In this document: in pieces, positions 8,585 through 17,448 of the stretch | Numbering within the stretch: position 1 is the stretch's first letter | Layout: every line of letters begins with the position of its first letter | From: Pelagadaptatus sp034112445 | GTDB lineage: Bacteria; Pseudomonadota; Gammaproteobacteria; Pseudomonadales; Cellvibrionaceae | Reading direction: 5' to 3' | NCBI GenBank assembly: GCA_034112445.1 | Contig: JAWUVI010000020.1 | Span: 1-64,000, forward strand | Length of the DNA: 64,000 nucleotides | Notes under the pieces: model-generated | The model's input: the letters and a program-made list of their open reading frames with translations, nothing else | Database searches by the model: none | What the model was told of the DNA's origin: nothing | Made by a program: the position numbers and the translations under genes

Positions 8585-9037
8585 TTATTGAATGACACCT
8601 TTTTCTTTAAGGAGCTTACGTAACAACGCTGTTCGTTTTGCATTAACACCTAAGTCAGATATCCCCAATAAAGAGGATGACCTTACGCTGATCCGTTGTT
8701 GGTGTGGGATATACAAAACTTCTAAATAATCGACGAAACCAATAATGTCACTGTAGCTTTTAGCGTACAGATAGCCATCGTACTGCTTAATTATGTTGGT
8801 TCGATCAAGTTGGGAAATGCTATTGATAATAATTGGCCATGCTGATGTGAACGGCATAGAGAGATTAAATGCGCGAATGCGATGCTGATCTGTCGACGCT
8901 TCTGTAGAAACGCAATTGGGTAGTGGAGAGCAGTTCCTCAAATGAGGCTCTTCTATATCCTGGGGCAGAGGCGTTACGATGCAGCTTGTTAAGCCGGTCA
9001 GCAATAGGAGTGGCGCAAGTTTTATAAAATATGTCAT
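8585..9037 (-). CDS. DUF1499-family lipoprotein
   Basis: Protein of 150 residues opening with a short lipoprotein signal peptide: a charged start, a Leu-rich core and the lipobox LTSC at about residues 16-19. The C-terminal half carries the DUF1499 pattern: a mid-region D-G-Y-L-Y-A, then F-V-D-Y-L-E-V, then V-R-S-S-S-L-x-G-x-S-D-L-G-V-N-x-K-R. Function is unknown. The open frame continues upstream to 9241, but that part runs through the tRNA-Leu gene and its terminator; the ATG at 9037 directly precedes the signal peptide and is the sensible start. Confidence 0.82.
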   Translation of the reverse strand: MTYFIKLAPLLLLTGLTSCIVTPLPQDIEEPHLRNCSPLPNCVSTEASTDQHRIRAFNLSMPFTSAWPIIINSISQLDRTNIIKQYDGYLYAKSYSDIIGFVDYLEVLYIPHQQRISVRSSSLLGISDLGVNAKRTALLRKLLKEKGVIQ

Positions 9038-9093
9038 GAGTGCAGTTTCGTGAATATTAAATATTTGTTGTTTTTTTGATCTTGTATTAGGCA

Positions 9094-9131
9094 AAAAAAA
9101 GGCCCTAACTTTCCAATTAGGGCCTTTTTTA
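9094..9131. terminator. Bidirectional terminator downstream of tRNA-Leu
   Basis: AAAAAAGGCCCTAA and TTAGGGCCTTTTTT form a 14-bp inverted repeat around an 8-base loop. T-runs are present on both strands. On the minus strand it ends the tRNA-Leu transcript. Confidence 0.88.
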
Positions 9132-9137
9132 TTTATA

Positions 9138-9222
9138 TGGTACCGGCACGCGGACTTGAACCGCGACTCCCGAAGGAAATGGATTTTGAATCCATCGTGT
9201 ATACCAATTTCACCATGCCGGC
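9138..9222 (-). tRNA. tRNA-Leu (anticodon CAA)
   Basis: On the minus strand an 85-base cloverleaf can be drawn. The acceptor GCCGGCA pairs with TGCCGGT (one G-T at position 1-72), discriminator A, and CCA is encoded. The anticodon stem ATGGA/TCCAT closes loop TTCAAAA, giving anticodon CAA (reads UUG). A long variable arm (TTCCTTCGGGAGT) is as expected for leucine tRNAs. The T-loop is GTTCAAGTC within the stem CGCGG/CCGCG. Confidence 0.95.
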
Positions 9223-9257
9223 ATTGTTTTTCAGTTTGCACTGCGAAACAGGCGGCG

Positions 9258-9285
9258 ATTATAGCAATGCTTCTGGTAGCGTCAA
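9258..9285 (-). promoter_or_regulatory. Promoter of tRNA-Leu
   Basis: On the minus strand, TTGACG and TATAAT are separated by 16 bases. The -10 is perfect and the -35 matches 5 of 6. The bases after the -10 (CGCCGCC) are GC-rich, like discriminators of stringently controlled stable-RNA promoters. Transcription would start near 9251, about 29 bases before the mature tRNA. Confidence 0.75.
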
Positions 9286-9389
9286 CAGGCAGCGTTGAAA
9301 TTAGCGATAATAATGCTCGTTGATAGCCATTTTGGGCGTTTTGCTATACCCTTGCGGCCTTATTTTTCTTACTGTTTCAATGATTTAGC

Positions 9390-10472
9390 ATGCGCCGTCA
9401 AGATTTTTCATATCAATTGCCCAATGAGCTAATTGCTCGTGAGCCCACAGCCGAAAGACAGGGCAGCCGTTTACTGCGTTTGGATGGCGATACAGGTGCT
9501 ATTCAACACGGCCAATTTCCCGATTTATTAAACTGGCTAAAAGCCGGTGATCTGATGGTCTTCAATGATACGCGAGTCATTCCTGCTCGCGTGTTTGGTC
9601 AAAAAGAAACGGGTGGAAAGCTTGAGATACTGGTTGAACGAGTGCTCGATAACCAAAGCGTGTTAGCTCATGTTCGCTCAAGTAAATCACCTAAGCCTGG
9701 CTCTAAAATAATATTAGAAGATGGTACCGAACTTAGTATGCTAGCTCGGCGTGATGCTTTATTTGAATTGGAGTTTTTAGGTGATCGCTCAGCGCTAGAA
9801 GTATTAGAAGCTATTGGCCACATGCCATTGCCGCCTTATATAGACCGTGATGATTGTATAGCGGATCGTGAGCGTTATCAGACTGTTTATAGTAAGCATA
9901 AAGGTGCGGTCGCAGCGCCAACGGCAGGCCTGCATTTTGATGAAAAGCTATTAGAACAGTTACAAAAAAAAGGCGTTGAAATAGGATTTGTCACCTTACA
10001 TGTTGGCGCGGGCACGTTTCAGCCGGTGAAGGTCGATAACATCTACGAGCATAATATGCACAGCGAAATTATGGAGCTGGGGCAGTCTGTTTGTGATCAA
10101 GTCAAAGCCACTCGTGAGCGAGGTGGCCGAGTTGTTGCGGTTGGAACGACAAGCGTACGTTGCCTAGAGACTGCGGCTCAAGTTTCAAGTACGGATGAGT
10201 TAGAGCCGTATCAAGGTGAAACGAATATATTTATTTATCCGAGCTATCAATACCAAGTTGTCGATGCGTTAGTAACCAATTTTCATTTGCCTGAATCAAC
10301 CTTACTGATGTTGGTGTCAGCCTTTGCAGGCTATCGCCAAACAATGGCGGCATATGACGAAGCTGTGGCTGAGCGTTACCGCTTTTTTAGTTATGGCGAT
10401 GCCATGTTTATTACCCGCAATCCTCATGCGAGCCAAGAAGAATTACCCAGTCGAGAAGAGAGTTCCTTATGA
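9390..10472 (+). CDS. queA: S-adenosylmethionine:tRNA ribosyltransferase-isomerase
   Basis: Converts preQ1 at tRNA position 34 to epoxyqueuosine by transferring the ribosyl part of SAM. The protein has 360 residues, close to the usual ~350. The N-terminus (FSYQLPNELIA, then LLRLDG), the internal VFNDTRVIPAR and AAPTAGLHF, and the C-terminal TNFHLPESTLLMLV are all hallmark QueA segments. The start ATG gives MRRQDFSYQLP, aligning with known QueA N-termini. Its stop overlaps the tgt start by four bases (ATGA), so the two queuosine genes are translationally coupled. Confidence 0.97.
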   Translation: MRRQDFSYQLPNELIAREPTAERQGSRLLRLDGDTGAIQHGQFPDLLNWLKAGDLMVFNDTRVIPARVFGQKETGGKLEILVERVLDNQSVLAHVRSSKSPKPGSKIILEDGTELSMLARRDALFELEFLGDRSALEVLEAIGHMPLPPYIDRDDCIADRERYQTVYSKHKGAVAAPTAGLHFDEKLLEQLQKKGVEIGFVTLHVGAGTFQPVKVDNIYEHNMHSEIMELGQSVCDQVKATRERGGRVVAVGTTSVRCLETAAQVSSTDELEPYQGETNIFIYPSYQYQVVDALVTNFHLPESTLLMLVSAFAGYRQTMAAYDEAVAERYRFFSYGDAMFITRNPHASQEELPSREESSL

Positions 10473-11605
10473 GTCGCCAATCGTTTATGAAATTTGAAGT
10501 GGATAAAACGTCAGGTCAGTCTCGTCGCGGGCGGTTGAAATTTCCTCGAGGTGTTGTGGAAACTCCAGCGTTTATGCCGGTTGGGACCTACGGTACGGTA
10601 AAAGGTATGCTGCCACGTGATGTTGAAGAAATTGGCGCGCACATCATTTTAGGCAACACCTTCCACTTAATGCTACGTCCGGGTACTGAAGTGATTAAAG
10701 CCCATGGTGATCTACATGATTTTATGCAATGGCCCGGTCCGATCTTAACTGACTCGGGTGGTTTTCAAGTATTTAGCTTGGGGAAAATGCGCAAAATTAC
10801 TGAAGAGGGAGTGGTGTTTAAGTCGCCTATTAATGGCAGCCCGGTTGAGTTAACTCCGGAGATTTCTATGCAGGTGCAGCGTGATTTAGGCTCAGATGTG
10901 GTTATGATTTTTGACGAATGCACGCCGCATCCAGCAACAGAAGATGAAGCTCGTATTTCAATGGAGCTATCATTGCGTTGGGCGCAGCGGTGTAAGGTTG
11001 AGCATGGCGATAATCCGGCAGCCTTGTTCGGCATTATTCAAGGTGGCATGCATGAAAATTTACGTACAGAATCGTTAACGGGTTTGGCCGATATCGACTT
11101 TGATGGCTATGCCATTGGTGGCTTATCGGTCGGTGAGCCTAAAGAAGATATGATGCGTATTCTTGAACATACCGCACCGCAAATGCCTGAAGATAAACCT
11201 CGTTATTTAATGGGTGTGGGTAAGCCAGAAGATATTGTTGAGGCTGTGCGCCGTGGTATTGATATGTTTGATTGCGTTATGCCAACTCGGAACGCTCGCA
11301 ATGGTCATTTATTCACAGCAACGGGTGTCATTAAAATCCGCAATGCTAAACACCGTCACGATACCAGCCCGTTAGACGCTGAATGTGATTGCTATACCTG
11401 CACTAAATTCAGTCGCAGTTATTTACATCACCTCGACAAGTGCGGTGAAATTCTGGGTTCCCAATTAAACACAATCCATAACTTACGTTTTTACCAAGTT
11501 GTTATGCAGGGTATACGCGATGCGATGGATGTGGATGATTTAGAAGGGTTTGTCCAAAATTTCTATAGTAAGCAAGGCTTAGAGGTACCGCCTTTGGATA
11601 TGTAG
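10469..11605 (+). CDS. tgt: tRNA-guanine transglycosylase (queuine tRNA-ribosyltransferase)
   Basis: Exchanges guanine-34 for preQ1 in tRNAs with GUN anticodons. The protein has 378 residues, normal length. The active-site segment DSGGFQVFSL lies near residues 93-102, the second catalytic segment FDCVMPTRNARNG near 267-279, and a C-x-C-x2-C...C zinc cluster (CDCYTCTK ... DKCGE) near 306-337. It overlaps queA by 4 bp. In related bacteria yajC, secD and secF follow; here secD follows after a 228-base gap without yajC. Confidence 0.97.
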   Translation: MSRQSFMKFEVDKTSGQSRRGRLKFPRGVVETPAFMPVGTYGTVKGMLPRDVEEIGAHIILGNTFHLMLRPGTEVIKAHGDLHDFMQWPGPILTDSGGFQVFSLGKMRKITEEGVVFKSPINGSPVELTPEISMQVQRDLGSDVVMIFDECTPHPATEDEARISMELSLRWAQRCKVEHGDNPAALFGIIQGGMHENLRTESLTGLADIDFDGYAIGGLSVGEPKEDMMRILEHTAPQMPEDKPRYLMGVGKPEDIVEAVRRGIDMFDCVMPTRNARNGHLFTATGVIKIRNAKHRHDTSPLDAECDCYTCTKFSRSYLHHLDKCGEILGSQLNTIHNLRFYQVVMQGIRDAMDVDDLEGFVQNFYSKQGLEVPPLDM

Positions 11606-11609
11606 GGAG

Positions 11610-11637
11610 CCACAAAATAACTTTTGTTGTGGTCTTT
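11610..11637 (+). terminator. Weak terminator-like hairpin after tgt
   Basis: CCACAA pairs with TTGTGG across an 11-base loop, followed by TCTTT. The U-tract is poor, so termination may be partial. Confidence 0.3.
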
Positions 11638-11660
11638 AAAAATCAGCAATAGCCCGCATA

Positions 11661-11757
11661 AACAGTAAGTTGTTCGAGACAGTAAGTTCTACGAAGCAAT
11701 AAATTGTACGAAGCAATAAATTGTACGAAGAAATAAATAGTACGAAACAGATTGTAG
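11661..11757 (+). repeat. Degenerate 17-18 bp tandem repeat between tgt and secD
   Basis: About five consecutive units follow the pattern (A)CA-A/G-TAAATTGTACGAAG, with lengths of 18, 18, 17, 17 and 17 bases. Units three and four are identical; the outer units carry several changes. The array fills the spot where yajC usually lies. There are no spacers between units, so this is not a CRISPR array. No open frame with YajC features is present in 11606-11833. Confidence 0.8.
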
Positions 11758-11833
11758 AAATAAAAATCATAATAATGAGTCGCCACGGTTGATTGCGGTG
11801 ACATGTTTTAAACACCAGTAAATAGAGTCCGTT

Positions 11834-13711
11834 ATGCCCAATCGTTACCCTTTATGGAAGAACCTTTTAGTCGTATTAATCGCGGCGCTTGGTTTTGTTT
11901 ATTCTGCGCCCAACCTATACGCGCCTGATCCCGCAGTTCAAGTGTCAGGTCAATCCAGCGCGGCTATTATTGATGAGCGGGCTTTAGCCATCGCAACCGG
12001 AGCACTTAACGCTGCGGGCATTGAGTATTTTGGCGAAGAGGCTAACGGCAAGTCTGGCTTAATTCGTTTGCGTGATAGTGACGAGCAGTTGGCGGCGAAG
12101 GCGGCGATCCAAGCGGCCATGGGTTATGACTTTGTCGTGGCATTGAATTTAGCGCCAACTACGCCCCAATGGTTGCGTAGCTTTGGTGCTGAGCCAATGA
12201 AGTTGGGCCTTGATTTGGCTGGTGGTGTGCACTTTCTATTGGAAGTTAATACTGAGGATGTAGTGGCTAAACGTTTAGAAACCACTTCGTCAGAAATTAA
12301 GTCGGCATTACGCAAAGCTAAATTACGTTATCAATCAGTTAATCTCAATAACGACCGTGTTATAACAGCTGTGTTCGAATCCGCTAAGGTTAGAGATAAC
12401 GCCAATGTCATTATCCGTAAAGATTATCCCGAGATGCAGCGTGAGAAAGTAGACGCCGCCAATGGTAAGTCTTTCTCTATTGTATTGAGTTTAAACGAGC
12501 GGTCGGTAAGTGAACTTGAGGATTATGCGGTTGGTCAAAACCTGACAACCTTACGCAATCGAGTTAATGAGCTGGGTGTGTCTGAGCCGTTGGTACAGCG
12601 CCAAGGCCGCAATCGTATTGTGGTTGAATTGCCAGGTGTACAAGATACCGCTGAAGCTAAGCGCATTATTGGTAAAACGGCGAATTTAGAATTTCGCCTA
12701 GAGGCTAAACCAACCGAGTTGGTATCACGCAAAGAATCTATGCCGTTCCGAAATGAGCTGGATCAGCGTCGTCGTGGCAATGCCTTCCTCGAGAAAAAGC
12801 TGATTCTATCTGGCGATCACGTCATCAATGCGCAATCAAGTTTTGATGGTCAAACCAGCCAGCCGCAAGTGAATATTACGTTGGATGGTGCTGGTGGCAC
12901 TAAAATGCACCGTGCTACTCGCAACAATGTTGGCCGTCGTATGGGGGTTTTGTTTATCGAATACAAAACTCAAATCGAATATAAAATCAACGAAGCGGGT
13001 GAGCAGGTTGTCATTCCAACTCAAATTGTTGAAAAGAAAATTATCAGCTTGGCTACCATCCAAAGTGGCTTGGGTGTGCAGTTTCGCATTACGGGTTTAG
13101 ATAATGTGGGTGAAGCCTCAGAGCTGGCTTTATTGCTAAGAGCCGGTGCATTGGCTGCACCGATGTATTTTGTTGAAGAGCGCAGCATTGGCCCATCACT
13201 TGGTGCTGAAAACATATCGGTTGGCGTCACTTCTGTGCAAATAGGTCTGACGTTGGTTTTATTATTTATGCTGATTTACTACAAGGCATTTGGTCTTGCG
13301 GCCAATATAGCATTGGTGGTGAACTTGGTTTTATTGGTGGCCTGTATGTCTATTCTGGGAGCTACTTTAACCTTGCCGGGTATCGCGGGTATCGTTTTGA
13401 CGGTGGGCATGGCCGTTGATGCCAACGTGTTGATCTTCTCGCGGATTAAAGAAGAGTTAGCCAATGGCTTGCCCGCTCAATCAGCTATAAGTTCTGGCTT
13501 CGATAGAGCCTTCGTCACTATTTTGGACGCTAACATAACAACTTTGATCGTTGCGGTGATTTTATATGGTATTGGTTCAGGTCCAGTACAGGGCTTTGCT
13601 GTGACCTTATCTATCGGTATTTTAACCTCTATGTTTACCGCCATTGTCGGTACCCGTGCGTTGGTTAATTTAATGTACGGTGGTCGCCGAGTTGAGAAAC
13701 TTTGGATTTAA
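11834..13711 (+). CDS. secD: Protein translocase subunit SecD
   Basis: Inner-membrane SecDF component that uses the proton gradient to pull secreted proteins across at the periplasmic side. The protein has 625 residues (E. coli ~615). It has an N-terminal membrane helix (about 8-25), a large periplasmic region starting with the conserved GLDLAGGVHF, and five membrane helices in the last 170 residues, including the conserved GIAGIVLTVGMAVDANVLIF segment that carries the proton-pathway Asp. It is followed 47 bases later by secF. Its usual upstream partner yajC is not here. Confidence 0.97.
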   Translation: MPNRYPLWKNLLVVLIAALGFVYSAPNLYAPDPAVQVSGQSSAAIIDERALAIATGALNAAGIEYFGEEANGKSGLIRLRDSDEQLAAKAAIQAAMGYDFVVALNLAPTTPQWLRSFGAEPMKLGLDLAGGVHFLLEVNTEDVVAKRLETTSSEIKSALRKAKLRYQSVNLNNDRVITAVFESAKVRDNANVIIRKDYPEMQREKVDAANGKSFSIVLSLNERSVSELEDYAVGQNLTTLRNRVNELGVSEPLVQRQGRNRIVVELPGVQDTAEAKRIIGKTANLEFRLEAKPTELVSRKESMPFRNELDQRRRGNAFLEKKLILSGDHVINAQSSFDGQTSQPQVNITLDGAGGTKMHRATRNNVGRRMGVLFIEYKTQIEYKINEAGEQVVIPTQIVEKKIISLATIQSGLGVQFRITGLDNVGEASELALLLRAGALAAPMYFVEERSIGPSLGAENISVGVTSVQIGLTLVLLFMLIYYKAFGLAANIALVVNLVLLVACMSILGATLTLPGIAGIVLTVGMAVDANVLIFSRIKEELANGLPAQSAISSGFDRAFVTILDANITTLIVAVILYGIGSGPVQGFAVTLSIGILTSMFTAIVGTRALVNLMYGGRRVEKLWI

Positions 13712-13758
13712 TTGTCGAATTTAAGATGGCCCAAATAAATCAAGATTGAGTAGAAGAT

Positions 13759-14682
13759 ATGTCGGATCAAGAAAAAGTTATTAATTTTATGGGCAGTCGC
13801 AAACTAGCTGCGACCGCCTCAGTGGTGTTGTTAGTAATCGCATTAGCGTCTTTAACCGTTAATGGTTTGCAGTTTGGTTTGGATTTTACCGGCGGGACTC
13901 AAATTGAAGTAGGTTATGAGACTCCTGTGGCTCTGGAAGATATAAAACAGCAATTGGCTAAGGCTGGTTTTGAAAAAGCGGTAGTGGTTCACTTTGGTTC
14001 TGAAACTGATGTGTTGGTACGCTTGCAAAGAACGGCCGATGCTAAGCTTGGTGACGAAGTGTTGGCGGCGTTAAAGCGTGAGGCTGGTGGAAATATAGAG
14101 TTGCGCCGAGTCGAATTTGTTGGACCGCAAGTTGGTGAAGAGTTACGCGATGATGGCGGCTTAGGTATGTTGTTCGCTTTGGCTGTAGTGATGTTGTACG
14201 TGGCTATGCGTTTCCAATATAAATTCTCTGTTGGCGCCGTTGCTGCGTTAGCGCATGACGTTATTTTAGTGCTGGGCTTTTTCTCTATTCTCGGTTTGGA
14301 TTTTGACTTAACCGTATTGGCCGCAATATTAGCGGTGATTGGTTATTCATTGAACGATACCATTGTGGTATCTGATCGTATTCGTGAAAACTTTCGCAAG
14401 ATTCGTGGTGCTTCTTCGATTGAAGTGATTAACATCTCTTTAACCCAAACGCTTGGGCGTACATTAATTACCTCGTTAACGACTTTGTTGGTGTTGGCGG
14501 CCTTGTTTGTTTTTGGTGGCGAAATTATCAATGGCTTTGCTTCGGCATTATTGGTCGGCGTTGTTGTGGGAACTTATTCTTCTATCTATGTGGCGGCGAA
14601 TGTATTGCTGGCCTTGGATATTGATAAAGAAGATCTAATGGTGCCTATCGTAGAAGGCGAAGAATTTGATGAGATGCCGTAA
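13759..14682 (+). CDS. secF: Protein translocase subunit SecF
   Basis: Partner of SecD, 307 residues. Helix 1 lies near residues 15-33, followed by the periplasmic P4 domain with the diagnostic GLDFTGGTQIEV. Five more helices follow, including VIGYSLNDTIVVSDRIREN, the SecF signature. The C-terminal tail is acidic. It is preceded by GTAGAAG about 6 bases before ATG and is surely transcribed with secD. Confidence 0.97.
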   Translation: MSDQEKVINFMGSRKLAATASVVLLVIALASLTVNGLQFGLDFTGGTQIEVGYETPVALEDIKQQLAKAGFEKAVVVHFGSETDVLVRLQRTADAKLGDEVLAALKREAGGNIELRRVEFVGPQVGEELRDDGGLGMLFALAVVMLYVAMRFQYKFSVGAVAALAHDVILVLGFFSILGLDFDLTVLAAILAVIGYSLNDTIVVSDRIRENFRKIRGASSIEVINISLTQTLGRTLITSLTTLLVLAALFVFGGEIINGFASALLVGVVVGTYSSIYVAANVLLALDIDKEDLMVPIVEGEEFDEMP

Positions 14683-14703
14683 GCTTAGTTAATAATTAAC
14701 ACA

Positions 14704-14741
14704 TAAAATTATGACTAATGCCTAAAATTATAACTAATACT
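14704..14741 (+). repeat. 19-bp tandem duplication spanning a start codon
   Basis: TAAAATTATGACTAATGCC (14704-14722) is repeated with few changes at 14723-14741. The start codon of the thiolase-like gene (ATG 14718) falls inside the first unit, so the first codons of the protein arise from the duplication. Confidence 0.7.
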
Positions 14742-15788
14742 TATTTGATTTCGGCTGCGAAAATCATTGATGGGGTTGGTAGCTTACAAGATTGTATTGA
14801 TCTCGAATGTCGTATCCACGCCCGTGGCTACGACATTTCTGTTTTAACCATAGAGCCATTAAGTGCTGATTGGCACAGCGAATTGCAGCCGAACAGTTTT
14901 CGCAGTGGTTGTGGGCCGATTGAGGCTTTGGCGCAAGCTCAACAATTAATAGAGCACGGCTCTCATGCTGTGGTTATTACTGCAGAAGATTATATCAAAA
15001 CCGGTTTTTCCAGAGCTGAACGCCTAGAGAAAATGTCAATTTATGGTATCGGCTACCCGTTAACCGAGGCTTATACCGAATTGTCTCAAGCCTTTATGCA
15101 ATTGCATCAAATCGATGATGATCAATTTAAAGCGTTAGCTTCGGCATTATTTGATAATCACCAAGCCAGTTATGCCGCCATAGAGGGGCAATCACCCCAG
15201 ATAGAACCCAAGTGGTTTGAATTTATTACACCATTATTTCGCGGCGTGGATTGCGCTAACCCTTTGGTTGATTTCTCCGGCAGGCTCTTGTTATGCAGTG
15301 ATGAATTAAGACAGCAATTGTGTCTTGATAAATCCGATGTTCTCGAGCTGGCAGGAGTTGGCCTGGGGCAGGCAGCGGGGGATGGTAAAGCCCATTTATC
15401 TGAAATCAGCCGCTATCAGCATTTAACTCAGGCATATCAAGAGTGTTGCCGCAGAGCCGAAGTTGATTTTTGCCGAGAATTTAAAGCGCACCGAGCGCTG
15501 CTTGAAGTGTATACCTGTTATCCGGTGGTTCCTTTAGCGTTTTTATTGAGCAGTGGCTTGGTTGATTCTCTGGATGAGGTGCCACATTTTTTACAGCAAT
15601 ACCCGGTCACCGTTACCGGCGGTATGAATCTAGCTCGGGCGGCGTGGAACACGCCAACCTTAAATGCCTTGGTAGAGTGTTTTCAAGGTTTGTTAGATAG
15701 CGATAAAGATATGGCCATGGTGCATGGTAATGGCGGCTTAGGCTATCGGCAGGGTGTTGCTTTGTTGCGAAAGTTTCCTCACGGTTAA
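14718..15788 (+). CDS. Divergent thiolase-like protein (TLP-type)
   Basis: Protein of 356 residues with features of the thiolase fold but non-standard active-site motifs. RSGCGPIEA (Cys65) begins the segment that resembles the thiolase nucleophile helix. EVYTCYPVVPLAF stands where classical enzymes have N-E-A-F. TGGMNLARAAW replaces the G-G-x-x-x-x-G-H-P loop, and HGNGG replaces the C-terminal C-x-G-G-G. From memory these substitutions match the 'acetyl-CoA acetyltransferase'/thiolase-like protein 1 group of actinobacteria and some proteobacteria, whose reaction is unsettled. It lies 36 bases after secF, maybe by read-through, and before an oxidoreductase pair. Confidence 0.65.
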   Translation: MPKIITNTYLISAAKIIDGVGSLQDCIDLECRIHARGYDISVLTIEPLSADWHSELQPNSFRSGCGPIEALAQAQQLIEHGSHAVVITAEDYIKTGFSRAERLEKMSIYGIGYPLTEAYTELSQAFMQLHQIDDDQFKALASALFDNHQASYAAIEGQSPQIEPKWFEFITPLFRGVDCANPLVDFSGRLLLCSDELRQQLCLDKSDVLELAGVGLGQAAGDGKAHLSEISRYQHLTQAYQECCRRAEVDFCREFKAHRALLEVYTCYPVVPLAFLLSSGLVDSLDEVPHFLQQYPVTVTGGMNLARAAWNTPTLNALVECFQGLLDSDKDMAMVHGNGGLGYRQGVALLRKFPHG

Positions 15789-15882
15789 ATTCAAACTTGA
15801 CAGTGTAAAGTTTTGGTATTAGTCTCGCCTCTTAACTTAACAGTGTTTAGATTACGCTTATTAAGAGCGGGAGCAAGTGAGT

Positions 15883-17448
15883 ATGACTGTATTTGATGCC
15901 ATGGTGTTTGATGCCAATGTGTTTGACGCTATTGTTATTGGTTCTGGCAACGCCGGACTTTCGGCTGCCACGGCATTGCAGCGCGGTGGAGCGAAAACCC
16001 TATTGTTAGAGAGGCATAATATCCCAGGGGGATGCGCGACTTCATTTGTCCGTGGAGAGTTTGAGTTTGAAGTGGCTCTGCACCAGCTCAGCGGTATGGG
16101 CACCGAAGAACAGCCTTTTGTGATGCGCCAAATATTCGAACAGCTGGGTATTATGGATAAGATTGAAGTAGTGGAAGAGCACGACTTGTACCGTTTTGTG
16201 CTGCCGGGTGAGATTGATATTACCCTGCCCGCCGATTGGGACGATATATCCCGGGTGCTGATAGAGCATTTCCCCCATGAAGCTCAAGCCATTACCAAGT
16301 TCATGACGTTGATAGAATCCATCAGCCTAGAGTCGTTCATGAATGTCCCGCAGTTGAAACGCAATAATGATTCAGAGTTTTTAGACAGTCAGTGTGCCAA
16401 CTATAAGCAGTATGGATTACGTTCGGCGAAGGACGTATTTAACGAGCTTTTCACCGATCAAGATTTAATTGCAGTGCTCGGTGCATACTGGTGTTATTTA
16501 GGCGTTGCTACCAATGATCTGCCGTTTGTTGATCTTGCGGTAATGATTTACGCCTACGCTAAATTTAAACCGGCGCACATTAAGGGTGGTTCCCAGGCTA
16601 TTTCTAGTGCATTGCTGCAGTCATTTCAAGACGCTGGCGGCCATGCAAAATTCAATTGCGGTGCTGAGAAAATCCTGACTGAAAATGGCAATATTTGTGG
16701 TGTCCGTACGGAAACCGGAGAAACCTTTCGTTGCTCAACGGTCATTTCCAATGCGAGCCCAATACACACTTATTATGAGCTTTTGGATATGCCTAAGGCT
16801 CCAGAGCAAGTCACTCACGATCTAAAGTCACGCCGTCTCGGTACCTCAGCTTTGGTTCTGTATGTCGGAGTGGATTGTCCGCCAGAGCAGCTGGGTATTA
16901 CAAACGCGTCGACGTTTATTGTTCGCGACCGCGACGAAGAGGTCGCCGTAGCTAATATGCGCACCCTGAATCCTCCCGTTAGTATTATGGTGACTTGTTA
17001 CAACTTGGAAGACCCTGATTTTGCTCCAGAGGGTAAGAGTTCACTGTCGATATTATGCCTACAGCACTGTGAGCCTTGGGATTCTGTCCCCGATGAAAAA
17101 TACGCTGAGACCAAATACCGGTTGGCCGACACGCTGATAGACCAAGCCGAGGTGGTCTTCCCTGGTATTCGAGAGCATTTAGAAGAAGTCGAAGTGGCTA
17201 CGCCTTTGACTATGATGCGCTACCTCAATACGCCCGGAGGCGCTATTTATGGGTTCGAACAAAATACTCAAGACGGAACGCTATTTCGCGAGAGAATGAA
17301 CGCTATAGGGGGGCTGTATATTGCCAGTGCCTGGTATGGCATGGGTGGTTTTCAGCCTACTTACATGAGCGGTAACAGTGCCGGACATGCAGCATTGAAA
17401 TACGTTCAGAAAAACCAAATACAACAAGAGGTGGCCGAAAATGCCTAA
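15883..17448 (+). CDS. CrtI/RetSat-like FAD-dependent oxidoreductase
   Basis: Flavoprotein of about 521 residues. The N-terminal dinucleotide-binding motif is G-S-G-N-A-G (about residues 20-25), followed by LLERHNIPGGCATSF, typical of the phytoene desaturase/retinol saturase superfamily. The C-terminal FAD motif includes GLYIASAWYGMGGFQP and a final G-N-S-A-G-H. It would add or remove a double bond of a hydrophobic substrate that I cannot identify. ATG 15883 is preferred over GTG 15877 by spacing to GGGAG at 15869-15873; ATG 15901 is also possible because of a triplicated 15-bp repeat here. It overlaps the following reductase gene by 8 bp, suggesting an obligate redox pair. Confidence 0.8.
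   Translation: MTVFDAMVFDANVFDAIVIGSGNAGLSAATALQRGGAKTLLLERHNIPGGCATSFVRGEFEFEVALHQLSGMGTEEQPFVMRQIFEQLGIMDKIEVVEEHDLYRFVLPGEIDITLPADWDDISRVLIEHFPHEAQAITKFMTLIESISLESFMNVPQLKRNNDSEFLDSQCANYKQYGLRSAKDVFNELFTDQDLIAVLGAYWCYLGVATNDLPFVDLAVMIYAYAKFKPAHIKGGSQAISSALLQSFQDAGGHAKFNCGAEKILTENGNICGVRTETGETFRCSTVISNASPIHTYYELLDMPKAPEQVTHDLKSRRLGTSALVLYVGVDCPPEQLGITNASTFIVRDRDEEVAVANMRTLNPPVSIMVTCYNLEDPDFAPEGKSSLSILCLQHCEPWDSVPDEKYAETKYRLADTLIDQAEVVFPGIREHLEEVEVATPLTMMRYLNTPGGAIYGFEQNTQDGTLFRERMNAIGGLYIASAWYGMGGFQPTYMSGNSAGHAALKYVQKNQIQQEVAENA
15889..15933 (+). repeat. 15-bp in-frame triplication at the flavoprotein N-terminus
   Basis: Three consecutive 15-bp units at 15889, 15904 and 15919 each encode V-F-D-A plus one variable residue. 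They sit just before the FAD-binding glycine motif and bring extra possible starts (ATG 15883, ATG 15901). Confidence 0.8.

Noticed and set aside
9038..9241. N-terminal extension of the DUF1499 lipoprotein frame
   Set aside because: It would translate through tRNA-Leu and a terminator; the signal peptide starts at 9037.
11661..11757. CRISPR-like array
   Set aside because: Units are contiguous and degenerate with no spacers, and no cas genes are present.
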